Below are positions 1-8,796 of a stretch of 26,782 nt of DNA, piece by piece. The translations under genes and the position numbers were made by a program. This stretch comes from a virus, in IMG/VR virus record IMGVR_UViG_3300022072_000111, positions 1 through 26,782 of that record; one strand, written 5' to 3'. Within the stretch, counting starts at the first letter, position 1, and each line of letters opens with the position of its first letter. The notes beneath the pieces are model-generated. The model was not told the origin of the DNA and made no database searches. It saw only the letters and a program-made list of their open reading frames with translations.

Positions 1-1
1 A

Positions 2-1582
2 AACTATTTAAAGAAAACAGCGCAGGATATGGAGAATATCGGCGTAGCTTCTTTACTAGCATCAGGCAGTGCTAAGAAGTCTGCTAAAGATTTAAAGTTT
101 GTATCTGCATTAACTAAAGACTTGGGATTAAGTTATAAAGATACAGCAAGTGCTTATGCTAAGTTTAGTGTTGCAGCACGTTCATCTGGTGTGTCGGCTC
201 AGAAAACAGAAGAAGTGTTTACTAATATTTCTAATGCCTTGGCAGGTTCAGCTACAAATGCTGAATCAGCCAAATTAGCCTTCTTAGGTTTTAGACAGAT
301 GATGTCTGGATCAGTAGTACAGGCACAAGAGATAAACCAGATTGTAGATCAGATGCCAGCATTTTATGGTGCAGCGTCTAAAGCCCTAGTGCAAATGGGT
401 TATGATATTAGTACAGTAGCAGATGATGGTAAGAGATCATTTAAAGATACTTTCAAAGTAGCTGGAGTAGATGCTAAACGATTTGTAGATTTATCATCAT
501 CTATAATGAGCGAGCAAGCTAAACAGACAGGTGCTTTAGCTAAGTTTAGGCAGTCTATTACTGCCGAAGAAACAAGGATGATGAACTCACTGCAAGTTGC
601 CGTAGATGAGATGTCACAGGCAGGTCTTGAAGATTTATTTAAGAATATATTTAGAGGTTTAGGTAATGTAATAGATGCAGTGAAACCTGCCCTAGTTGCC
701 TTATCTACCACTTTTGGATTACTAGCCGAAGCTGTGGCAGCACCTTTCAGGTGGGTAGATAAGTTAGCCATGTCTTTAGGTATGAATGAAGGTGAAGGCT
801 TACAGCTAGCTATAAGAGGTGTATTTACTCTTTTATTAATGAAACTAATACCTGCTATGGTATCAGCAACTAAGACTATGTTTGGCCTAGTAGCAGGTGG
901 TATTAATAGTGCTAAATCTCTCTTAGGTATGGGTACAGCAGCTACAGTAACGAGTAAACAAGTTAAAGGGTTGTCCTTAGCTGTACAAGCGTTTAAAAGA
1001 GTGTTGTGGCCTTTATTAGCTATAGAGTTAGGACTAAACTTATTTGGTTCTGTAACAAGCAAACAGTTTGAAGATATAACAGAAGCCACTAAAACCTTCC
1101 GTGAAGAACAAGCTGCTCTTAATAAAGAATTAGAGACAGCCCAAGGTTTTTACAGATTAGGCCTACTAACGTGGGAGAAGATGGGAATTATGTGGGATCG
1201 TTTAGTTGGTAGCATACAACAAGCTATTGGCTATGCTGTACAGTTCAGTAAGTTAAGTTTCCCAGATGTAGGCGAAACCCTTTTAAAAGGCTCTGCCACT
1301 AACTTCGCAGGACTTTTAGATACAGCAAACAGTATATTTGGAGGTGATTCTGATATAAAGGGGTCAGTAAAGGATTGGATAGGGGAATCTCCAATCCAAG
1401 AAGCGTTAAAACCCTTAGAACTAAGAGGCCAACAGGCGGCTAATAGGATAGTAGGGGGAGCTACAGTGACCAACCATTATAATATTAATGGTGATCCAGA
1501 AGTGATACAGACTTCAATCAGAGAAGCTATGGATAAGTATGTTCCAGATTACTTACAGACTGTTTATTCAGGAGGCGGTTAA
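2..1582 (+). CDS. Tape measure protein, 3' part (cut by window start)
   Basis: The reading frame is open to the left edge: nine codons precede the first ATG at 29, so this is the C-terminal ~526 residues of a longer protein. Residues ~20-115 (counted from the ATG) resemble the phage tape-measure N-terminal domain, with a Gly/Ala/Ser-rich helical pattern, 'SNALAGSATNAESAKLAFLG' and 'VVQAQEINQIVDQMPAFYGA'. Hydrophobic helices follow at ~215-250 and ~265-295, as expected of a protein that leaves the tail tube and touches the host membrane. In this family the protein sets tail length and helps DNA passage. It ends in TAATG overlap with the next tail gene, and a GGAGG just before the stop serves that gene. 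Context of baseplate genes directly downstream supports the call. Confidence 0.88.
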   Translation, partial: NYLKKTAQDMENIGVASLLASGSAKKSAKDLKFVSALTKDLGLSYKDTASAYAKFSVAARSSGVSAQKTEEVFTNISNALAGSATNAESAKLAFLGFRQMMSGSVVQAQEINQIVDQMPAFYGAASKALVQMGYDISTVADDGKRSFKDTFKVAGVDAKRFVDLSSSIMSEQAKQTGALAKFRQSITAEETRMMNSLQVAVDEMSQAGLEDLFKNIFRGLGNVIDAVKPALVALSTTFGLLAEAVAAPFRWVDKLAMSLGMNEGEGLQLAIRGVFTLLLMKLIPAMVSATKTMFGLVAGGINSAKSLLGMGTAATVTSKQVKGLSLAVQAFKRVLWPLLAIELGLNLFGSVTSKQFEDITEATKTFREEQAALNKELETAQGFYRLGLLTWEKMGIMWDRLVGSIQQAIGYAVQFSKLSFPDVGETLLKGSATNFAGLLDTANSIFGGDSDIKGSVKDWIGESPIQEALKPLELRGQQAANRIVGGATVTNHYNINGDPEVIQTSIREAMDKYVPDYLQTVYSGGG

Positions 1583-2196
1583 TGTCTATATTCTACTTAG
1601 AAGTAGATGGTGATTTTTATGCTATGAATGCTACTACCAGTATATCTAGAAACTCCGATGGCTCTTTATCTAATTCCTTAGTAGAGGATGGTAATTATAG
1701 TTCTGATAACTATATAACTAGACCTGTAGTTCTATCCTTCTCTGGAATGATTACAGATATATCTACTTTCGGAGATAGTGATCCTAATAAAAAAAGTATT
1801 AATAAGTTTGATAAGAAACCTAAAGAGTATTTAGATAGCTTAAAACTTGCACAGATAAATAAATCCCCTATTACCGTACATTATAGTGATATACAATCTC
1901 CTGATACTAATTGTTACTTTACATCTTTTAATCACAAACAAGATAATATCACAGGTAGAGCTGGAGAGGGGTTAAATGCCTTTAAGGTTAACTTTACTTT
2001 GCAGAAGGTAAGGTTTGCTGCTGGGGCAAAGGCTGTAGCTAGACCTAGTTCAGTAGTATCTGGAAGTGTAACTACTAAGGCTAAGAAATCAAGTTCTACA
2101 AGTAAGGTCACAGAAGCACAAAGTTTAACTTGGACTGAAAAGAGTGTTATCACTTTTGCTTTAGCAAGAGAACGTGAAAATAACCTTGCCCAATAG
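1582..2196 (+). CDS. Dit-like tail/baseplate protein
   Basis: 204-residue protein starting in a TAATG overlap with the tape measure gene, with GGAGG ~8 bases upstream. It opens with a beta-strand-rich segment ('FYLEVDGDFYAMNATTSISR') and a 'RPVVLSFSGMITDI' stretch, a pattern seen in Dit-like tail proteins that form the ring joining tail tube and baseplate hub. The C-terminal ~55 residues are a low-complexity Ser/Lys/Thr tail. Position between tape measure and the plug/hub genes is the usual place for this protein in simple myoviruses. The family call rests on fold pattern and gene order, not on a catalytic motif. Confidence 0.6.
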   Translation: MSIFYLEVDGDFYAMNATTSISRNSDGSLSNSLVEDGNYSSDNYITRPVVLSFSGMITDISTFGDSDPNKKSINKFDKKPKEYLDSLKLAQINKSPITVHYSDIQSPDTNCYFTSFNHKQDNITGRAGEGLNAFKVNFTLQKVRFAAGAKAVARPSSVVSGSVTTKAKKSSSTSKVTEAQSLTWTEKSVITFALARERENNLAQ

Positions 2197-2207
2197 GAAA
2201 CAGAATA

Positions 2208-2543
2208 ATGGCAGTAGAAATACCAATACCAGAAGCTACCCTTTCTGAAATAAATGTTACATTAGGTGGTATATCTTATGACATCATCTTTAGGGAAAAT
2301 AGCAGAGATGATCGTTTATACTTTGATATATACACAGAAGATATTTTAGTAAAAGGTGGTGTCAAGGTAATGGAAAACCAATCTTTACTTTACAGGTACT
2401 TACTAGATGGATTCCCCAGTGGGGATATTCTCTGTCTAAGTAGAAGTGGAGACAGTGAAGGTATAGCTACATTATCTAACACAGGTCTAGGTAAAGCTTA
2501 TGGTTTATTTTACTTAACCAATGAAGAACTAGGTGTGGAATAG
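2208..2543 (+). CDS. Baseplate plug protein (Pam3 gp18-like)
   Basis: 111 residues, all-beta appearance, start preceded by AGGAAA at good spacing. It begins 'MAVEIPIPEATLSEINVTLG' and continues with a conserved-looking Y-D-I-I-F-R-E-N-S-R-D-D-R-LYFDIY segment, then 'LVKGGVKVMENQSLLYRYL'. This matches the small plug proteins of simple contractile tails, known from the cyanophage Pam3 baseplate, which close the tube end above the spike. It sits between the Dit-like gene and the hub gene with an 11 bp gap on one side and 2 bp on the other, as in other phages of this baseplate type. No enzyme motif is present. Confidence 0.68.
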   Translation: MAVEIPIPEATLSEINVTLGGISYDIIFRENSRDDRLYFDIYTEDILVKGGVKVMENQSLLYRYLLDGFPSGDILCLSRSGDSEGIATLSNTGLGKAYGLFYLTNEELGVE

Positions 2544-2545
2544 TA

Positions 2546-3655
2546 ATGACTTATGAAGTGTTTGATAGAAGATACTCTTTGATTATAGGACGGCCTTCTA
2601 AGACCATAGTACAAAGCATCCCCACCAGTATAGCTAAAAGGGCTGTAACTACACCTCAACTTTTATCAGCTACAGAAGTACCTTATGCAGATGGTTCTAC
2701 TATCCCTAGATACCTAGCAGCTACTAATCTTATTAATAACTCATTAGGAGATATATCTAAGGGCGTTAGAGTTGATTATAGAACTATACCGGATCAGTTT
2801 ATAGAGATAAGAGATTTGAGCATGAAAGCTAAAATCTCTTATAAAAAATCTGGAGCTAAAGGTGGTAATCAGTTCTCAACTATAGCCTTAGATAATCTTT
2901 CAGAAGAGACTAAGAATAGTATTAGAGTCAATGATCTCATATTCCTTAGGGCTGGGTATAGAATAGATATGGGTAACAATAATGTAGATTATAATGACCT
3001 CCCTTTAATACTATCAGCACAGATAACTAAAGTAGAGACAAAGAGAGATGGTAATAGTGGAACTACAACTACACATATAGTGTGTGGAGATAATGTACTC
3101 CCTAAGAAGAATATTAAAATATCTAAATCATGGCCTCCCAACACAGTTAAGAAGAAAGTATTAGATGATGTGTTAGCTGTAGCCCAGTCTAACTTTATCC
3201 CTATAGGTAAGGTACAAGGAGAGTTAGAAGCTTTCTTTAGTCCTCTACAAGAGACATATCCTAATGGTTATAGCATTGCTGGTAATCTATTTGAAGAGAT
3301 ACAGAAGTTTTGTGATAGTGTAGATTATAAATTCTATACTGTACTAGGTAAGATGTATGTCGAACCTAAAGGCTCTGCTAAGACTTATGAAACTTTCTTA
3401 CTAGAGCCTACCACACTAAAAGAACCTATACAATTACATTCAGACTCTTCTAATAAGAAATCAGGAGAGAAGGGTAGTAACTCTGGCATAGTAGCTAAGT
3501 TATTCCTTAATGGCAGAATACTAACCAACATGGCAGTAGATATAAGATATGGTAATACTGATTGGTGGGGTACATACCCTATAGAAAGTATTACACATGA
3601 TTTAGATTTCGAGGGTAATACTTGGAATACTACTGTAAAAACAGTGGCACTTTAA
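2546..3655 (+). CDS. Baseplate hub protein (gp27-like)
   Basis: 369 residues. The central part has repeated beta segments ('DQFIEIRDLSMKAKISYKKS', 'LSAQITKVETKRDG') and then 'VCGDNVLPKKNIKISKSWPP', followed by a helical region and 'FEEIQKFCDSVDYKFYTVLG'. This arrangement of tube-like beta domains with an intervening oligomer-binding-type segment is typical of hub proteins that carry the spike. The C-terminus 'TDWWGTYPIESITHDLDFEG' is also common in this family. Gene order (plug, hub, Gp138-like spike, PAAR) supports the role. There is no lysozyme domain here. The next gene starts 2 bp after this stop. Confidence 0.72.
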   Translation: MTYEVFDRRYSLIIGRPSKTIVQSIPTSIAKRAVTTPQLLSATEVPYADGSTIPRYLAATNLINNSLGDISKGVRVDYRTIPDQFIEIRDLSMKAKISYKKSGAKGGNQFSTIALDNLSEETKNSIRVNDLIFLRAGYRIDMGNNNVDYNDLPLILSAQITKVETKRDGNSGTTTTHIVCGDNVLPKKNIKISKSWPPNTVKKKVLDDVLAVAQSNFIPIGKVQGELEAFFSPLQETYPNGYSIAGNLFEEIQKFCDSVDYKFYTVLGKMYVEPKGSAKTYETFLLEPTTLKEPIQLHSDSSNKKSGEKGSNSGIVAKLFLNGRILTNMAVDIRYGNTDWWGTYPIESITHDLDFEGNTWNTTVKTVAL

Positions 3656-3657
3656 TT

Positions 3658-4242
3658 ATGACAGATAAGACATTTACAGATACAGTAACATCTCTTATAA
3701 AAGAGTTTGTCTATAGTAATATTAATCTAAGTGTACCAGCTAGAGTAGTAAATGTCAATGATTATTCAACTAATCAGATGATAGATGTACAACCACTTAT
3801 TAACTACTTTGATGAAGATGGAGAAGCCATAGAGTTCCCTGTTATATATAATGTAGTAGTTTGCTTACAAGAGGGTGGAGGAGCTTTAATCTCTCTTCCT
3901 GTGAAAGTAGGTGATAAGGTTAAGTTAGAATTTAGTAAACAAGGTTTAGATACCTACCTCAGTAGTAATGGTACAGAACCTCTTACACCTGATGATAAAC
4001 GTAAGTTCGCTGTAACAGATTGTTTCGCTACATTAGGATGTCCCACCATATCTACCAATCTACATCCTAACCCTACAGATGTAGAGATTAAGTTTGCTGG
4101 TAGTAGTTGGAAAATGAAACCTACAGGTAGTGTTAGTTTAGACGTAGCTACAGATTATAATGTAACAGTAGGTGGTAATACATCAATTACATCTACAGGT
4201 GATCTTACTCTTACAGCAGCGAATGTTAATATAAACACTTAG
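3658..4242 (+). CDS. Baseplate central spike (Gp138 N-domain type)
   Basis: The ATG at 3658 was chosen, two bases after the hub stop, because an earlier in-frame ATG (3622) would run through the end of the hub gene. The 194-residue product has an OB-fold-like first part with 'PARVVNVNDYSTNQMIDVQP' and 'ALISLPVKVGDKVKLEFSKQ', as in the Gp138 spike family. The last ~45 residues alternate polar and hydrophobic residues ('SVSLDVATDYNVTVGGNTSI' then 'TSTGDLTLTAANVNINT'), the pattern of an intertwined trimeric beta-helix. The spike punctures the outer membrane. The PAAR tip gene follows after 8 bp. Confidence 0.8.
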   Translation: MTDKTFTDTVTSLIKEFVYSNINLSVPARVVNVNDYSTNQMIDVQPLINYFDEDGEAIEFPVIYNVVVCLQEGGGALISLPVKVGDKVKLEFSKQGLDTYLSSNGTEPLTPDDKRKFAVTDCFATLGCPTISTNLHPNPTDVEIKFAGSSWKMKPTGSVSLDVATDYNVTVGGNTSITSTGDLTLTAANVNINT

Positions 4243-4250
4243 GATAACTT

Positions 4251-4520
4251 ATGAAAGGTGTAGGTAGAGTAGGAGTAGACAGTGCTGGTGGTACTATAAT
4301 AGGTGCATTAGCTTCTAATGTAATAGTCAATGGCTCACCTGTAGTATTAGTAGGTGCTGCTATAACTGGACATGGAGACGGAGTACACGCATCTCCTACA
4401 ATGGCAGAAGGTAGCTCCACAGTGTTTGTAAATGGTATAGCAGTTTGTAGAGCTGGAGATGCAGCAACTTGTGGTCACACATTAAGTGTAGGATCAGATA
4501 ATATATTTATAGGTGACTAA
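4251..4520 (+). CDS. PAAR-domain spike tip protein
   Basis: 89 residues forming a single PAAR-type domain: glycine-rich beta strands, 'SNVIVNGSPVVLVGAAITGH', 'PTMAEGSSTVFVNGIAVCRA' and a C-terminal 'CGHTLSVGSDNIFIGD'. His41/His46, Cys66, Cys74 and His76 are candidate metal ligands. PAAR proteins cap the membrane-piercing spike of phage tails and type VI secretion systems with a small metal-bound cone. It is the gene right after the spike, and its stop overlaps the next start by one base (TAATG). Confidence 0.88.
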   Translation: MKGVGRVGVDSAGGTIIGALASNVIVNGSPVVLVGAAITGHGDGVHASPTMAEGSSTVFVNGIAVCRAGDAATCGHTLSVGSDNIFIGD

Positions 4521-4903
4521 TGGCAGTAGATTATTTATTAGGTGATGATGGTGATATAGTTATAGTTAATGGCTCGCCACAGTACACAGATACAATAGAA
4601 CAGTCCAGTAAACAGCAAACTCTTATTAGCCTATCCACATACAAAGGTGAATGGGATTTTAATATTTTAGCTGGAATACCTTGGATAAAAAATGAGAATA
4701 ATAATGTTTCTGTTTTAGGTAAAGGTACTAAGCAATTACTAGACTCATTAGTACAGCAAGATATCTTAGATAGAGAGAATATAGTAAGAATAGTAGAGTA
4801 TGAATCTATCTTAGATACACCTACTAGAAAACTATCCTTATCTTTTATAGCAGAAACTAAAGATGGAAGTACTATCACCTTAAATGATAGTCTAGCCTTA
4901 TAA
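4520..4903 (+). CDS. Baseplate wedge protein, gp25/W-like
   Basis: 127 residues starting in a TAATG overlap with the PAAR gene. The order of features is that of the gp25/W/Mu gp46 group: an N-terminal 'GDDGDIVIVNGSPQYTDTIE' strand segment, a helix with 'QQTLISLSTYKGEWDFNILA', then 'GIPWIKNENN' and an E-L-type helical/strand C-terminus ('ENIVRIVEYESILDTPTRKL'). These proteins link sheath and baseplate wedge in contractile tails. Location directly before baseplate J is the standard arrangement. Confidence 0.8.
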   Translation: MAVDYLLGDDGDIVIVNGSPQYTDTIEQSSKQQTLISLSTYKGEWDFNILAGIPWIKNENNNVSVLGKGTKQLLDSLVQQDILDRENIVRIVEYESILDTPTRKLSLSFIAETKDGSTITLNDSLAL

Positions 4904-4919
4904 TTAAGTTGGAGGGGAA

Positions 4920-6368
4920 ATGGCAGAATTAACAGCCGAAGGATTAGTAATAAGAAGACAGCCAGAAGTACTTGAGGATATGTTGTCTTCTTACCAAGAG
5001 TTAGTAGATCCGAACCTAGCCATTAGAGATGATGAGAAGTTTGGACAAGATGCTAACATTCTAGCTACAACAGTAAGTAGATTAGAAGAAGGATTAGAGG
5101 TTGTAGTTAATTCTCAAAACCCTCTTAAAGCAGAAGGTACAAGTTTAGATGATATAGGTGTATTACTTAATGTTCCTAGACAGCCCTCAGCTAAGTCCTT
5201 TACATCTACACAGAGATTTACACAACAAAATGGCTTCATATTAAATACTGGAGCTATTCTAGAAAACCCTAATACATTAGATAGGTTTGTAACTACTTCC
5301 AATCTTACTATTACAACTAATGCTTGTGTAAAAGTAGAGTATTCTATTAACACAGTACTAGATTCTACATTATATAGAATTAATATTAATGATACAGCTT
5401 ATACATTTACAAGCGATGGTAGTGCTACAGCCTTAGAGATAATCACTGGATTGAAAGCATCTATTGATGCAACAAGTCCTACTGTATTTACAGCTACATT
5501 AGATACAGATAACACTTACTTAGTAATTGAGGGTGTTAATAATCAAGTATTGAAAGTATCTACATTAGCTTATATGTCAACACATAATGTTACATCTATT
5601 GGTTATGTAGAAGCACAAGTTTCTGGTTCTATTGATGCTCCATCTAATAGTATCACTAGAATGGTTACAAACTCTAATGTAACAACTACCAACCCTTTAG
5701 CTTACACTACAGGCAGAGATAGAGAGTCAGATGAACTCTATAGAGCAAGAATGCTCACTTCTCAAGGCACAGGTGGTAAGGCTACAGTAGAAGCTATCCA
5801 AGATGATGTTACAGTTACATTAGGTGTTACAGTAGCTAAGGTAGTAGAGAATGATACAACTGCTACAGATGGTGAAGGAAGGCCTGCACATAGTTTTGAG
5901 ACTATCGTACAAGGAGGTACTGATCTAGACGTAGCTACAGCAGTAAGGGTAGCTAAACCTGCTGGTATTCAATCTTATGGTAATACAGGTGTAGTAACTA
6001 CTAATAAGTATGGGGATCAAAAGACTATATATATTACTAGACCTCCCACTATCAATTTAGCATTCAAGATTGAATACACAGAGCATACAGAAACAGATTT
6101 TCCTACAGATGGTGTTGACTTAATTAAAGCATCTATTGTAGAGAGTACAGATCAGTTATCTCTAGGACAAGATGTAATACCTATTAATTACTTTGGTGGT
6201 ATTATTACAGCAGTAGGTTCATTAGAAGCTCTCATAGTTAGTGTACAACAAATAACTAACCAAGGGGATATACCTAATCCTGTCAATTGGCAGACAACTA
6301 AGTTATCTATTGCAGATACAGAATATGCTAGGACTATACTCTCAGATATAACTGTAGAGGTGATCTAA
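4920..6368 (+). CDS. Baseplate J-like protein (gp6-type wedge)
   Basis: 482 residues behind a strong GGAGGGG ribosome site. N-terminal 'RQPEVLEDMLSSYQELVDPN' and 'LDDIGVLLNVPRQPS' match the start of baseplate J proteins. The middle holds a repeat-like beta region (residues ~130-230), and 'YTTGRDRESDELYRARMLTS' at ~260-280 is the hallmark conserved segment of the family. The C-terminal third ('GIQSYGNTGV', 'QDVIPINYFGGIITAV') also fits. This protein forms the wedge ring that opens during sheath contraction. Its stop (TAATG) overlaps the next gene by one base. Confidence 0.9.
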   Translation: MAELTAEGLVIRRQPEVLEDMLSSYQELVDPNLAIRDDEKFGQDANILATTVSRLEEGLEVVVNSQNPLKAEGTSLDDIGVLLNVPRQPSAKSFTSTQRFTQQNGFILNTGAILENPNTLDRFVTTSNLTITTNACVKVEYSINTVLDSTLYRININDTAYTFTSDGSATALEIITGLKASIDATSPTVFTATLDTDNTYLVIEGVNNQVLKVSTLAYMSTHNVTSIGYVEAQVSGSIDAPSNSITRMVTNSNVTTTNPLAYTTGRDRESDELYRARMLTSQGTGGKATVEAIQDDVTVTLGVTVAKVVENDTTATDGEGRPAHSFETIVQGGTDLDVATAVRVAKPAGIQSYGNTGVVTTNKYGDQKTIYITRPPTINLAFKIEYTEHTETDFPTDGVDLIKASIVESTDQLSLGQDVIPINYFGGIITAVGSLEALIVSVQQITNQGDIPNPVNWQTTKLSIADTEYARTILSDITVEVI

Positions 6369-7138
6369 TGGCTACACCTACTAAACAAGATGTAGTTGCT
6401 AATGGTTTAGATTTCCTTATAGACTTCTGGAAAGATAAACCTAAAGCAAGAGGGTTACTAGAGACTCCCTTAAGAGAGTTACAAAAAGTTGAAGACACTA
6501 TATTCCAACTACTAGAAGATAGAGGTATCTTAGTTGCAGAAGGTGAACAGTTAAATAACTATGGTAGGTTATATAGTGTACATCGTGCTGGTATGGAAGA
6601 TGATGAGTATAGATTAGCTATTCTAAGACGTATAGCTATTAATAACTCAGATGGTACAGAACCGGTAATACTAGATATTCTAGTATCTATAACAGGTTGT
6701 CCCTCTCCCCAGTTATTTGAACACTACCCAGCTTTCTTCATGGGGTATGTAGACAGAAGTGCTACTAGAAAACTAGCTAGAACCCTTGATGAAATATCTG
6801 CTGCTGGTGTTGGTACACTTCTGGTATTTGATGATGAAGGAGATTCCTTTGTAGGATCAGAGATACTATCTTCTCAGGATTTGATATTCACTGATAATAA
6901 TGAAGCAATAGAGTTAGATGATGGCTCACTACTAGCCACACCTTCCTATATAGAATCATGGAGTAATGCACATTCTTTCTTACCAGAAATAGATGAAGAT
7001 GTAGTCAACCCAATGGCAGAGATATTTGATACTTCTCAGTTTATTGCAGAAGATGGTATCTTAACTACTAATAATAATGAAGCTATAGAACTAAGCGATG
7101 GTTCTATCCTAGCTTGGAAATTGACAACAGGATTATAA
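6368..7138 (+). CDS. Baseplate wedge/tail protein (DUF2612-like)
   Basis: 256 residues. The first ~110 ('LLETPLRELQKVEDTIFQLL', 'LNNYGRLYSVHRAGMEDDEY', 'RLAILRRIAINNSDGTEPVI') match the small helical proteins that follow baseplate J in many myoviruses (tail protein I or DUF2612 types). It likely completes the wedge and carries fibre attachment. The C-terminal half is acidic and holds two near-identical units: residues ~168-190 with 'NNEAIELDDGSLLA' and ~226-249 with 'NNEAIELSDGSILA'. That internal duplication is unusual for the family and may be a fibre-docking surface. Confidence 0.68.
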   Translation: MATPTKQDVVANGLDFLIDFWKDKPKARGLLETPLRELQKVEDTIFQLLEDRGILVAEGEQLNNYGRLYSVHRAGMEDDEYRLAILRRIAINNSDGTEPVILDILVSITGCPSPQLFEHYPAFFMGYVDRSATRKLARTLDEISAAGVGTLLVFDDEGDSFVGSEILSSQDLIFTDNNEAIELDDGSLLATPSYIESWSNAHSFLPEIDEDVVNPMAEIFDTSQFIAEDGILTTNNNEAIELSDGSILAWKLTTGL

Positions 7139-7141
7139 TAA

Positions 7142-7501
7142 ATGGCTGAACCAGATGTACAACTAAGCTGGGCTACGACAGATATAGTAGAACAGTACGA
7201 CTTAGGTAAGGGAGACGGCTTACAGGCATATCCTAATAAATATTTACCTCCTGACCAGATACAATCTAGTGGTATAAGTGTACGAGGTAAATGGCCTAGA
7301 CCTTTCCTAAACTTTATATTTAATAATATCTTCTTATGGATAGATCATTTTAGGAATAGATACATCGTAGGAGATTTGCACATAACCACTACAGCAGAAG
7401 ATGCTACAGCTATTAGTACAAGATTAGGTGGTACATGGACTTTATCAGGTACGGATACAATAGGTACTGAGAGTGTAAATGTATTTAAGAAAACAGCTTA
7501 G
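7142..7501 (+). CDS. Small tail protein, possible fibre adaptor
   Basis: 119 residues, no catalytic motif. It is rich in Trp/Pro/Phe in the middle ('RGKWPRPFLNFIFNNIFLWI'), with a beta-like C-terminus ending 'GTESVNVFKKTA'. It lies between the last wedge gene and the tail fibre gene, the place of fibre adaptor or collar proteins in many tails, so an attachment role is plausible. That is inference from position only. No close family was recognised. Confidence 0.55.
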   Translation: MAEPDVQLSWATTDIVEQYDLGKGDGLQAYPNKYLPPDQIQSSGISVRGKWPRPFLNFIFNNIFLWIDHFRNRYIVGDLHITTTAEDATAISTRLGGTWTLSGTDTIGTESVNVFKKTA

Positions 7502-7519
7502 AGAGATAAGAGATAATAT

Positions 7520-8386
7520 ATGGCAACATTAACAAGTTTTCCTGTTGAAACAAAGACGTTATCGGAATTAACAACAGCAACAGCATTAGAAGATACTGAT
7601 TTAATACATTTAGATCAAGGTGGTATAGATAAGCATATTACAGGTCAAGTAAGTAAACAAGGTCACGGCGGTATTATTCCTTGGACAAGTGGATTCTCTT
7701 ATTTAGAAGGTGGTTACTGTGATAGAAATGGAGTTCTATATAGAGCTAAACAAGCCCATAGCGGGCAAGACCCAGAACTAGATATTACTAATACTTATTG
7801 GGAATACGCTAAAATAACACCCACTAAAATAGTAACAGGTGCAGCCACATTTAATAATTCAACGAATAATATAGCACTGACAGGTATAGGCATAATTGAT
7901 GGTTTAGAAACTGGTGATGTAATACAAGTTACATCTACTACGAATAACAACGCAGAGTTTACAGTAGATGTTATAACTGATAATGATAATGTTGTCGTTA
8001 ATGAGGAACATGCCGGTGGTACAACCACAAAATCGCTTGTTGATGAAACAGCGGCTTGTACAGTATTATTGTTATCTAAGTGGTATGAAGCTCCACTAGG
8101 GTTAGGGCAAGGTCGTGTGAATATGGCTAGGTCTTCTGGAGTAGTACATACAAACAACTCAAAAAGAGTTAGACCTGTACAAGTGTCTTCATCTATAGCT
8201 GGAGGCGCAGCTCAAACAACGGGATTATTACTTGAGATTGACGGTGTGATAGTAGAAAGAACCAGACAAACCATTACAAGTAACGAACAGGGCACATCAA
8301 TCAGTTTTGACGTATTGCCTAGTGAAACATACGAAGTTACAACACTAGGTTCTGATTCTATTGATTATTGGTTTGAGATTTTATAA
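7520..8386 (+). CDS. Tail fibre protein with carbohydrate-binding-like module
   Basis: 288 residues. The N-terminal ~45 residues ('LSELTTATALEDTDLIHLDQ' and what follows) look like a phage fibre N-terminal attachment segment. Residues ~52-93 contain W-T-S-G-F-S-Y-L-E-G-GYCDRNGVLYRAKQ and 'TNTYWEYA', the aromatic/Gly pattern of a small chitin-binding-like (CBM5/12) module. The C-terminal ~100 residues are Ser/Thr-rich beta strands typical of fibre tips. The likely role is receptor recognition at the distal tail. Positioned after the wedge proteins and before a chaperone-like gene. The carbohydrate-binding assignment is by pattern only. Confidence 0.7.
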   Translation: MATLTSFPVETKTLSELTTATALEDTDLIHLDQGGIDKHITGQVSKQGHGGIIPWTSGFSYLEGGYCDRNGVLYRAKQAHSGQDPELDITNTYWEYAKITPTKIVTGAATFNNSTNNIALTGIGIIDGLETGDVIQVTSTTNNNAEFTVDVITDNDNVVVNEEHAGGTTTKSLVDETAACTVLLLSKWYEAPLGLGQGRVNMARSSGVVHTNNSKRVRPVQVSSSIAGGAAQTTGLLLEIDGVIVERTRQTITSNEQGTSISFDVLPSETYEVTTLGSDSIDYWFEIL

Positions 8387-8398
8387 AAAGGTGTAAAT

Positions 8399-8794
8399 AT
8401 GACAGATAAAAAGTTTTTTAAGAATGCTCAAGGGAAGTTATTCATAGATCCTATCGAGTCTAATCATGAAGGGTTGGTTAATATTATAGAGCAAGAATAT
8501 GATGAACTACTCGCTGCTAAAAATACACCACCACTTCCTACATTAGAGCAACAACGTCAAACAGCAATGCAAACTGGTGTTGGATTTGAGGGTGTTATGT
8601 GTAGCGCATTCAAAGAAGATCAATGGGGATTAGATTCAGTAAAGGATTACATTAGAGATGGTGTTGATATAGGAGATTTCTTATTTAAGAATGGTAGTAC
8701 TCTCAATATAAATCAATCTAATATAGATGCTTTTGAAGCCGTGTGGCTACCATTCAGGATTGCACATACTAAATCTAACTTCATAGGCAGCTAA
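8399..8794 (+). CDS. Putative tail fibre assembly/associated protein
   Basis: 131 residues, preceded by AAAAAGG. The segment 'EYDELLAAKNTPPLPT' resembles the junction found in tail fibre assembly chaperones, and residues ~52-70 ('QRQTAMQTGVGFEGVMCSAF') plus 'GDFLFKNGSTLNINQSNIDA' resemble the DUF4376-type C-terminal domain seen on such proteins. It directly follows the fibre gene with a 12 bp gap. A chaperone for folding or attaching the fibre is likely; a structural role is the alternative. Confidence 0.6.
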   Translation: MTDKKFFKNAQGKLFIDPIESNHEGLVNIIEQEYDELLAAKNTPPLPTLEQQRQTAMQTGVGFEGVMCSAFKEDQWGLDSVKDYIRDGVDIGDFLFKNGSTLNINQSNIDAFEAVWLPFRIAHTKSNFIGS

Positions 8795-8796
8795 CC

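Noticed and set aside
400-1089. Long open frame on the minus strand under the tape measure gene, and similar antisense frames under later genes
   Set aside because: It lacks a ribosome site and family features and lies fully inside a well-supported gene; its composition is the mirror image of that gene.
3622-3657. Earlier in-frame ATG for the spike gene
   Set aside because: It would overlap the hub gene's end; the ATG at 3658 starts directly after the hub stop and gives a spike-like N-terminus.
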